Shown here: piece after piece, positions 57,065 through 64,000 of the stretch
Position numbering within the stretch: the stretch's first letter is position 1
Layout of the letters: every line of letters begins with the position of its first letter
The notes under the pieces: generated by a model
The model's database searches: none
Told to the model about the DNA's origin: nothing
The model's input: the letters and a program-made list of their open reading frames with translations, nothing else
Origin: Ryuthela nishihirai
Lineage: Eukaryota; Arthropoda; Arachnida; Araneae; Heptathelidae
Length of the DNA stretch: 64,000 bases
Assembly (NCBI GenBank): GCA_038380435.1
Contig: JAWZYU010000019.1
Location: 23,089,801 to 23,153,800, forward strand
Reading direction: 5' to 3'
Program-made: the position numbers and the translations under genes

Positions 57065-58354
57065 GAGCTGTAGTCAAACAGGATTTTACGATCCAGTGGG
57101 ATTTCCAGCAGATTCTGGTATTCTGCATACAGGATCACAGTGACTGATGTGGGTAGTGGTCTGGCAAACTTTAATTCGACTCTAACACTACCGCTCTTTA
57201 TTAAAGAAAACACTTGATTACATTCATGTTGCTCGGGGGTCAATTGGAATCCAAACAGGGTAAAACCTTCGCCATATGCTTTTCGCGATAAGTTAATACC
57301 ACTAGCGGATTTCAATGCATCCATAGCTTCCAATAATCCTTGGTAACATCTGAGATAACGTCCATTCGTAAAGTCTGGGGTGTAGGACTGCTGATCACTT
57401 CAATGTGAAGGCTGATCTAGTTTAAGTCGAAATGTTGGAAGTTGAAGGGATTTTTTTCATACGACCCATTCAGGCTGGTACTTTCCACCATACCCAGTAC
57501 CAGACGTACCAGGAGCTGGCCAAGAAATAAATTGTCACGGTTCACACTTGTCAGGCCTGAAGCGATGGAGAACATGCGTAAATCCGTTCTTCACAGGGGG
57601 TACTTGGCACTCTCTCAGCCCAGTACACGCACATGTGCAAGGATGACACTGGAAGTGGGTTTGACTTTGCACACGAAAAATTCAGCTTCGTGAATCTGTA
57701 CTTTGTAAGAGGGGTCCGCTTCACCTGTCACGAGACAGAATTCGGGCTTGGATCTTAACAGACGCAGTCTCAGATCGACCTGATTGAGTAGGTAACGTTC
57801 TTGATTGAAAAGGTCGGCATGGATCCAGGTGATGAGTTCGATGCCTGTTGGCTTGACGTACCCCTTGCGCTGATGCCATCCCTCATTCTCCTGACTGGTC
57901 AGTTCCATTTTACCAGGGGTGTCGAGGTACCAGAGTGATGTACTGAGCTGACTTCGCGTGGCATCGGTACCGTAATTCAATAGAGTCTCTAGGTAGGCCC
58001 TGTAGGGGTACAGGGTGTGAGAAGCACTCACTAGGTGATCGTTGAGGAAGACGTCTACTTGATTGAAGAGGGCATGGAAGAAACGATTGCAGGGAGCAAT
58101 AACTTCTGATGTGGTGTGCCATCGGATTTCACAATTTTCAAGATGAGGCGTAGGTGACAGCGGGATAAATCAATGTAATCGTCTGTTCCTTTCACGATGA
58201 ATTCAAGTGTAGCATTACCTTCCAATGAAGCCACAGGTAAATAATTAACATAGCAGCCTCTTTCCAGTTGAGAGACAGTGGGTGGAACCAGAAACAAGTC
58301 CAGTTCTGAATCGGTACAATCGCCAGAATCAGCGTGAATTTTCTGAATGCTCAT
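57061..58354 (-). pseudogene. Polinton major capsid protein (double jelly-roll), broken
   Basis: Matches the family often labelled 'F54H12.2-like'. N-terminal frame (58354-58110): 'IVKGTDDYIDLSRCHLRLIL'. Second frame (58105-57615): NRFFHALFNQVDVFLND, 'YPYRAYLETLLNYG' and 'GIELITWIHADLFNQERYLL'. C-terminal frame (57333-57061): 'RKAYGEGFTLFGFQLTPEQ' and 'ILYAEYQNLLEIPLDRKILF'. Breaks: a frameshift near 58105, stops at 57615-57617, about 57594 and 57416-57418, and a frameshift at 57340-57390. The length summed over the pieces is about 430 residues, normal for the family. Forms the capsomer trimers in relatives. Confidence 0.9.
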
Positions 58355-58388
58355 GATGAAAACACATTTTTCACAGTACAGAGTCTCT

Positions 58389-58740
58389 TCACTCTATGAA
58401 CACTAGGATGATGACGGCGCGTTTTATTCCTTTTCCCCCCTGCAACTTGGAACTGGCACGCTGCAAGAGGTCTACACCTGCTTCACGCAGCCCCCGCTTT
58501 GGCAGCAGATTTGAAGTTTTGTTCCTGGGACATCTCTGAAACGAACCATTGCCCACCCTTACGTAGGGTAGCCAACGCAGGTCGTATGAGAGGGCTGATG
58601 AAACGTCCAATAGTGGCAAAGATGCTACCGAGCCCATCACCTCTCTGATAACGAGGGCCCCTGAACACACCCTGCCCCATTTGGCTCTTGTAGTAGCTCA
58701 CATAGGTGTCTGCAGAAGGGGGAACGAATTTAACCCTCAT
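58389..58740 (-). pseudogene. Adenovirus pX/mu-like small basic virion protein, frameshifted
   Basis: Starts 'RVKFVPPSADTYVSYYKSQM' and continues GQGVFRGPRYQRGDGLGS, 'IFATIGRFISPLIRPALATL'. The motif 'YQRG.GLGS.F..L.R...P' marks the small Gly/Arg-rich virion gene next to the capsid gene in adintoviruses and Polintons; it is compared with adenovirus pX. A frameshift at a G5 run near 58495 moves the C-terminal part (RGLREAGVDLLQRASSKL) into another frame. The start codon overlaps the end of the upstream gene. Confidence 0.7.
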
Positions 58741-60373
58741 GGCAGAAATGTAGCTTGACTAAAACTTTACCGAATTTAAAATGCAGAGGTTCTTCTGTAT
58801 CGGTACAAAGGAAGATTCTCACACTCTCGAAACTGTTTCTTGCCAGGGGGTAGTAATCAGGTTGTTGATACACTGCAACAATGCTTCGTTATTACTGGTT
58901 CTGACGGCAGGATTCACAACACGCAACAGTTCTCCATGAGTGTCTCCTAACAACTGAGGTGCAATCAGGTCTGAATACAAATAAATACCATACATTCCTC
59001 TGTTCATATCGATGGGGTAATCACCCAGGGCTTTATTCAGTGGAATATCTAATTTAGTAATTCCTAGCATGTCTCCTAATCCGGGATTCGATTGAGGAAA
59101 TTTAATGAAATGTGACTTGTCGGCGTCCATCAACACGGTGTGATCGGCCTGTTGCTTGAAACGGTAAGCTTTTCTCAACTTGTAGGGCATGACCTGGTTC
59201 ATTGCATCGAATAATGATTCAGCAGTTTCGTATCGTCCATGGGGTACCTTTTGTTCTTGGAAACTACCCGTGGAATCATGTAGAAATAACAGTCGTCATC
59301 TATATCGAATGTTGGAGTATTGCATAGTTTGCTAGCAAATCACTGGTGGAAGGGTTTGTCAACTTCTCCCTCGCCAATACACAGAAGCTCGCCGAAATTC
59401 GTTTTAGGAAACATCAAACCGTATCCCTCACTCGGTTTGAATACCCAGTAACCACTGTTATAGGACACTATTATTTCTTTTGGTAGCTGAGTGGAGAGGA
59501 GAGACAAGAATTCCATTCGAGTTATTTTGCCTGGTTTAAGTTTGATTTTCCAGTATTCTTCAGAGGGAGCAGGAGCATAATATTGAAACGTGTCATTAGA
59601 ACCATCTACATCAGGCGTGTCCAAACTTTTAACTTCCCTGGGCCACATTGAGTGAATATTTGACTTCCCTGGGCCACACTAAGTGAAGATGAAGTGTTTT
59701 GGGCCGCATATAAAATATAAAATATAGTTAATGAATATGAATAATAAAACTTCATTTATTTTCTTATGTTTTCTATTATAAAATAAAAAAGGGCAATATA
59801 AAACTAGTGGGATATCAAAAACTAGCTGAAAATTCAGTGAGAGGAAAGCCAAAGGGTCGGATCGATTTGGCGAACTTTCGCGAACGTTCGATGGCCCCTT
59901 TTTCTGTGAAGGGCTCCCTTGGCCAAAAGGATTAGGAAATCAAAATGCAATGCAATATACTGCATATAAATATTGTAATTCTTCAAAAAATTCGCCGTCG
60001 AGTGGATACACACATAATTCGAAACGTAAATTCTCATGGCATACTAAGATGTTTTTATTTAAATTTTTATTTCAAAATAAATGTCAACGAATCGATTATA
60101 TGTGAAAAATATTGCAAACATTTTTTTTTTAATAAAAATGTGTAAATTTAAATATTTTCATAATTTGCGTTTGGGCCGCATTTTAAAGGCTTTTGGGCCG
60201 CACTTTAGACAAGCATGATCTACATTGTACCAGCTCACGGTTACGTGAACTTCTGCTAGTCCCACTTTCCATCTAAGGGGTTGTGCTAGACGAACCGTGA
60301 AATCACTCTGTGAATTGTTTGGGTAAATATTCTGACTAGCGGTGGAGGGTAGGGTCAGGTAGAAACTATCCAT
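58731..60373 (-). pseudogene. Conserved Polinton structural protein ('LPS' N-terminus), split by a hAT insertion
   Basis: Begins 'DSFYLTLPSTASQNIYPNNS', with FTVRLAQPLRWKVGLAEVHV after it, the hallmark start of a Polinton virion-associated protein (penton or minor-capsid type; exact role unsettled). A 606-bp element interrupts it after VSWYN. It resumes with YYAPAPSEEYWKIKLKPG, passes a TGA at 59340-59342 and a frameshift near 59240, and continues 'MPYKLRKAYRFKQQADHTV' and 'GIYLYSDLIAPQLLGDTHGE'. A last frameshift near 58838 precedes the family's end, FGKVLVKLHF. The insertion plus target duplication adds 614 bp, and the codon phase on the two sides agrees once that length is allowed for. Confidence 0.75.
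59612..60217. mobile_element. Non-autonomous hAT element, 606 bp
   Basis: A perfect 8-bp target duplication atctacat lies at 59604-59611 and 60218-60225. The termini are caggcgtgtccaaa and, read inwards, catgcttgtctaaa, with adjacent gggccacatt and gggccgcact blocks, typical of hAT (Charlie-like) ends. The interior is AT-rich without a transposase frame. Its presence in a viral gene dates it after the Polinton insertion. Confidence 0.93.
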
Positions 60374-61437
60374 TTTTTAGGAATCCATGAAGGTTTGGGG
60401 TAACCACGAACTTTGACCAGTACCTTGTGACCTTTTCTTTCGATTATTTTCTCAGTGTAAAGTTCGGGTTCAGTTACTTTTTGAAGTTCCGATTTATAGA
60501 ATGTGCCCTTCAACACTTCTCCCTCGGAATCCCATATGACATATACAGGGGGCTGACGTTGTAACACCTAGTCGACTATAAAAATTTCTTCTGTCCACAA
60601 ATGCGTACCTGCCTTCTTGAAGGGTACTTTTAGACTGGCTAGTCGAACCATGTCCCCTGCTTTAAATGCTGGTTTTTCTTTTACTACGGCCAGATTGCGA
60701 TAGAGTCGAACCCACACAGCGTCTTCATTGTGTAAGGTCACGTCCTTGGGAGCCATATCGTGTGCACTGGGAACTGTGGCATTGTAACCTCTTACAACAC
60801 ATTGCAGCATGTGCAAGTACCGGTAGGTGTTATTGCATGTATAATATCTCCCCAGTCTCTCGCGTAGGGTACGATTCCATCTCTCCACCAAAGCTGCTTT
60901 TTTGTCAGAGTAGGTGATGAAGAACCGAATACCTTTCTTTTTCAGGAATTTCTGGAACACTCTGTTGGTTAATTCGGTACCTTGATCCGTATTTAAATTC
61001 ATGGGAGATCGCCCCTTGGAAAGGATTTTTTTGAAAGCCGACACCATTTCTTTCCCTGTTTTTGCCTTCATAGGCACTGCCAACCCGTACCTCGAGAACA
61101 CATTGATGACTGTTAATATGTAGCGATAACCGTCATTGAAACGAGTTAGATTTTTCACAACTACGAGATCGGCTTGCCACAGTTCGTCTAACCCTGTGAC
61201 GTAAACTTTGTTACGGAGGAACTTTCTGCGAACAGGCTTATGTAGCGTGTAGGCAGGTTGCTTTTCTAACCATTCTCGGACGAGTTTGAGCGGTAGCCCC
61301 GTGTTCTGAGCTAACTTTTTTACACTACCGAATCCTCTTTCAGGGTCGAAATAATGGGACTCCAAAGTTTTGTTTTCGCTGCACCCAGACGTCGTATCCC
61401 ACCAGGTTTTGCCATTGCTGTAGGGAAAGTGTAACAC
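60355..61437 (-). pseudogene. Polinton integrase (rve), with an in-frame TAG before the C-terminal domain
   Basis: Retroviral-type DDE integrase. N-terminal zinc-less helical part: 'YFDPERGFGSVKKLAQNTGL' and YTLHKPVRRKF. Catalytic residues (from 61437): Asp90 in ELWQADLVVV, Asp151 in 'MNLNTDQGTELTNRVF', Glu185 in 'DKKAALVERWNRTLRERLGR'. A TAG at 60568-60570 interrupts the frame. The next 70 codons continue in frame, with QPPVYVIWDSEGEVLKG and 'VLVKVRGYPKPSWIPKKWI', the chromodomain-like C-terminal part typical of Polinton integrases. The catalytic core is complete; only the tail is separated. The end overlaps the next ATG by about 19 bp. Confidence 0.9.
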
Positions 61438-61645
61438 CTGTCACTGTAGGAATGTCTCCTATAAACTGTCTGATGTCCACTATTAAGTTGCACACTCGAA
61501 TTTTGTATTCACTGCCTAAAGCTTTTGACTCTCCACACTGAATATTTTTACTAGGAGCTACAAGTTCTAATACAAGCACCACTATCGTTAACACTGTTAT
61601 GATGACACTTCCAGCATTAGCTAACACCTTCTTTCTCTTATCCAT
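61340..61645 (-). CDS. Second PC4/SUB1-like ORF with hydrophobic N-terminus
   Basis: 101 codons. The N-terminus 'SVIITVLTIVVLVLELVAP' is hydrophobic and could be a membrane anchor, though a frame change joining unrelated sequence cannot be excluded. The C-terminal half, 'KIRVCNLIVDIRQFIGDIPT' and then GVTLSLQQWQNLVG, fits the PC4 (p15) ssDNA-binding fold: 'V.I..F....VDIR.....G...PT..GISLS..QW..L'. In eukaryotes PC4 binds ssDNA and acts in transcription and repair. It overlaps the start of the integrase frame by about 98 bp. Confidence 0.65.
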   Translation of the reverse strand: MDKRKKVLANAGSVIITVLTIVVLVLELVAPSKNIQCGESKALGSEYKIRVCNLIVDIRQFIGDIPTVTGVTLSLQQWQNLVGYDVWVQRKQNFGVPLFRP

Positions 61646-61699
61646 ACCAAGACAAAAATGATACTGAATGAAAAGACAAACACATTATATGGGTTACAA

Positions 61700-62505
61700 T
61701 TATTTATTTAATTTATACATTTCATTTTTTGCATCGTCGGCAATAGCATTATATTTCAGAGTACACACAAATCCAGAATCTGCAAAATTCAACAGACCTC
61801 GTTTCCAGGTCGTATCCACAAATACCTGTGCCAAGGTGTTAATGTCCAAGTCACCAGTCCACTCTACGATGGTCACTATTTTTTCTTCAGGTTGAAGTCC
61901 ATCTAACGGAATCAGAGACGTTAGCTCTTGTCGGAAAATATCCACCAGCAGCGGGTAAACACACTCGGGACCGCCGAAAACAGGTCCCAACAGGAAGGGT
62001 CGAATGGATTCTGAATGTTCTATAAATAGCTGTATGGAGATGGTGATCTTTGAGCATTCCGCACACGTTATGCACAACGCGCATCACTTCGTCTACATGG
62101 ATAGCCAGTGTGAACCACTGCAAAGAGTTCAGCGTTATACAGCGTCTCACAACACGTAAACTGTAGAGTTCTTTGGTCAGCTGATTCTTTGATGAAGTCG
62201 ACACAGCGTTCGCTACCTCCGTTGCAGTACATGTAGGCACATAAACCAGGCATCAGGTGCGATGTCTGCTGATCGGGACCGATTTTCACTTGGGTCTTCT
62301 ATGTGGGTCACCGTGGCACATAAAGCCTCCCATTCAGTATGGAGAGGGTAACCCCCACAGATGTAGGGTAGATGAGTTCGCCATTTTCATATTTCTTGTA
62401 GCGACATACATGCACAGAAAACTTATTTTTGAACAGCGAAGGCATGACGTAAACATCTTCACCGAGACACCATGCATCTGGATTGCTAGCCTGCATCGTG
62501 AACAA
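61700..62505 (-). pseudogene. First gene: PC4-like domain plus unknown C-terminal region, broken
   Basis: From the ATG at 62505: 'LFKNKFSVHVCRYKKYENGE' then LIYPTSVGVTL, a PC4-like pattern ('F.V.VR.Y....GE..PT..GVTL'). The expected next motif EWEALCATV is in another frame (frameshift near 62340). A TGA at 62308-62310 and a TAG follow in the original frame. After them comes 'GPDQQTSHLMPGLCAYMYCN' and, through frame changes near 62100 and 62045, 'HSESIRPFLLGPVFGGPECV' to the stop at 61700. The C-terminal region (about 200 residues) resembles nothing I know. Four breaks in about 800 bp make it non-functional. Confidence 0.6.
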
Positions 62506-62514
62506 TGACGACTC

Positions 62515-62575
62515 GAGGGCTGCCCCCTATTTAATGAGGGAAAGCAGCCACCTAGGACAACCAATCAGGACCCGT
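62515..62575 (-). promoter_or_regulatory. Possible promoter of the Polinton gene cluster
   Basis: Upstream of the first ATG (62505) a TATA-like ttaaatag (62530-62537, - strand) and a CCAAT-type site (aaccaatcag, 62559-62568 on the + strand) are spaced about 25-30 bp apart. The spacing fits a simple Pol II promoter. Inference from motifs only. Confidence 0.35.
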
Positions 62576-62639
62576 AGTTTTATCAGGAAATATAATAAGC
62601 CAATAGGAGACGATTGGACTTTGTAATTATTTATGAGAA

Positions 62640-62765
62640 TTGCATCACCCCTTTCTGCATGAGGTTGCCACCCTTGCAATTATTTGGAGACTTGCATCAT
62701 CCGATCATTGCCAACCTAAAGTTTTGCAACTATTCTGAGGCTTGCATCATCCGATCGTTGCCGCT
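62640..62765. repeat. About 60-bp tandem repeat upstream of the Polinton cluster
   Basis: 'gcttgcatcatccgatc' and ttgcc recur at 62691-62714 and 62740-62762, with a diverged unit at about 62638-62675. Confidence 0.7.
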
Positions 62766-62809
62766 GATCAAAGTTTAATTACGACTAAAATCGAGGGTTT
62801 TTCCCGACA

Positions 62810-63115
62810 TTATAGTCACTAGATGGCGCAAGGGGTTAAAAGGGGGGAGGGAATTTTAATAAAGGGGCGGAACTTTTGATAGGGGGATTTTTTTAATGAG
62901 GAAGGGGAATCAAAAATTGGGAAATTAGAGTTAAAATAGGGGTTTTTCCGAAAATAGTACTCCTCATAGTCACTAGATGGCGCCAGGGGAGGTAAAAAGG
63001 GGGAGTTTTTAAGGGGGGAAGTCAAAAATCGGGAAATTAGAACTGAAATAGTGGTTTTTCCGAAAATAGTACTCTTCATAGACATGGCGCCACGGGTTAA
63101 AGGAACGGTTTAAAG
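62810..63115. repeat. GC-skewed tandem repeat with CTCF-like sites
   Basis: Units of about 154 bp then about 116 bp share 'tttttccgaaaatagtact', 'catagtcactagatggcgc' and 'gggaaattaga'. TCACTAGATGGCGC (62816-62829 and 62970-62983) fits 13 of 14 positions of the CTCF consensus CCASYAGRKGGCRS. Rich in G runs on the + strand. Confidence 0.75.
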
Positions 63116-63344
63116 GAAGGGTTTTTTTAATAAATGGGGTTTTTTATAAGGGGGATTAATTTTTGATTAATTTTCAATTAATTATGGGTTATTAATTGGC
63201 TATTAATTAGTTATTAATTAGCAATTAAGTGATTACTAATTAGTTATTAATTAGGGGCGTGGCCGGAAGTGAGCGTGGTCAGTGACATCATAGGGGAAAG
63301 CACTAGTGGGGTTCCGTAGGGTGGGAACATACTACTTGCATAGA
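63116..63344. other. Attaat-rich stretch and GC-rich block, no gene
   Basis: 63160-63250 holds about seven ATTAAT/TTAATTA motifs. It is followed by 'gggcgtggccggaagtg' at 63254. This could be the outer part of the Polinton-like element, but no matching inverted copy was found at the left. Confidence 0.45.
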
Positions 63345-64000
63345 ACTGACCCCGTCTTCTCGCTGTGCAATCGTTAGTACCTTTCAAAAGAGACGAGATT
63401 CTTGCGGAAGTGAATGGAAGTGGAGGGCTGCCAGATTAGTGTGGCCTACTGATATGGACAACTATGGCTACTTTTTCTTTCTACCCTGTTGAGGAGTGGT
63501 CATCCACACAGGGTCCTGAACATATAAAACTACTGGACTAATTATATATTAATTAACAGCAAATGGGTTAGTTCTGTGAGGAATACCAGGTCATATAAGG
63601 GGGCTGAAATTGGATCTGACCATTATCTTGTTAAAAATGTCTTGCAACTTGAACTCAAAAGTGTTGTGCTAATGTTAAAAAATTTACTTTTAATACTGAA
63701 AGACTCAGTTATAGCTAAAGTTTATTATAATAAGTTACTTCGTCATTATGACAGTAATGGTTTTCTTACTACTAAGTTGCAGTGAAGTTGAGGAAGAATG
63801 GGATCATTTTAAACAGGAGTTTTTGGAAACTAACAGTACTCTTTTAGGAAAAAAGGAGCAGAGCAGGCAGAATTATTTGAGTGATAAGGCACTTGAGCTT
63901 ATTTCGGAAAGAAAGAACTGCAGGAATGTCTTTAATCAATACCCTACTAGTCCTAGTAGAAAGCATTACAGAGAGCTTAATAAACGTGTAAAGGATAAGT
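63345..64000 (+). mobile_element. RTE-like LINE, third copy, internal deletion, runs off the end
   Basis: 63345-63540 matches the LINE leader ('gttagtacctttcaaaag', 'ctgttgaggagtggtcat'). It then jumps directly to the part encoding 'NTRSYKGAEIGSDHYLVKN' (endonuclease SDH motif), skipping the first part of the endonuclease. Coding resemblance to the 18.9-21.1 kb copy continues to the window edge in shifting frames. Confidence 0.87.

Larger units (their letters stand above)
55357..62575 (-). mobile_element. Endogenous Polinton/adintovirus-like element
   Basis: About ten tightly packed genes in one direction encode an rve integrase, major capsid protein, adenain-like protease, packaging ATPase and a pX/mu-like basic protein: the virion module of Polintons (Mavericks) and adintoviruses. 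Two PC4-like ORFs lie at the start. No family B DNA polymerase is visible anywhere in the window, and no terminal inverted repeats could be fixed. Almost every gene is interrupted, so this is a dead endogenous copy. Either polB was lost or the element is a polB-less derivative. The class call rests on gene content and order plus protein motifs. Confidence 0.9.

Noticed and set aside
53355..62505. A DNA polymerase B gene for the Polinton-like element
   Set aside because: I looked for YGDTDS-type and other PolB words in the frames of this region and its left flank and saw none.
1..64000. CRISPR arrays, bacterial operons, rRNA genes
   Set aside because: The tandem repeats here are contiguous minisatellites without unique spacers. 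Nothing bacterial or ribosomal is visible.

Overview
The window is animal nuclear DNA, most likely from an arthropod or another invertebrate. It is AT-rich and gene-poor, with a spliced gene, a very long repeat-filled intron and many decayed transposons. Two host genes can be recognised. NDUFB7 (mitochondrial complex I, + strand) has an internal exon at 14277-14445 and its last exon at 29586-29673, separated by a 15.1-kb intron. EXOSC9/RRP45 (RNA exosome, - strand, 42643-43917) is an intact 424-codon reading frame with no intron.

Most of the rest is mobile DNA. 1-14 kb: a decayed Tc1-like transposase, a minisatellite, a 3.9-kb RTE-like LINE on the - strand, a SETMAR-type mariner relic and tRNA-derived SINEs. 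14-30 kb (the NDUFB7 intron): a TTAA-flanked element holding a Tc1 element, a second LINE with a SINE in its leader, another mariner relic, a TIR element with minisatellite cargo and a Tc1 element with clear ends. 30-42 kb: a TA-flanked transposon with TIRs above 100 bp, a mariner-type MITE, nested SINEs and two more copies of the minisatellite-bearing TIR family, one of them 2.6 kb long. 44-53.6 kb: a hAT relic, a duplicated scrap of EXOSC9, a Tigger/pogo element split by a SINE, and a 12-unit, 89-bp minisatellite that begins inside a tRNA-like SINE head.

The most notable locus is 55.3-62.6 kb: a compact endogenous Polinton/adintovirus-like element on the - strand. In order of transcription it has a gene with an N-terminal PC4-like domain, a second PC4-like ORF, an rve integrase, a conserved structural protein with an F-x-L-x-LPS start, a small adenovirus pX/mu-like basic protein, a major capsid protein, an adenain-like protease, a packaging ATPase and two small conserved ORFs. 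Genes overlap or lie a few bases apart. Nearly all carry frameshifts or stops, and one is split by a non-autonomous hAT insertion with a perfect 8-bp target duplication. No DNA polymerase B gene is visible. A third, internally deleted LINE copy runs off the right end.

Three tRNA-like repeat families recur. SINE-A (about 380 bp) has 12 copies, nine with visible target-site duplications. SINE-B (about 190 bp) ends in an 'agcagctgcttgaggggg' tail. SINE-C-like has two copies. Family labels (SINE-A/B/C, X, repeat C/D/E) are mine. All homology calls rest on reading motifs, not on database searches.
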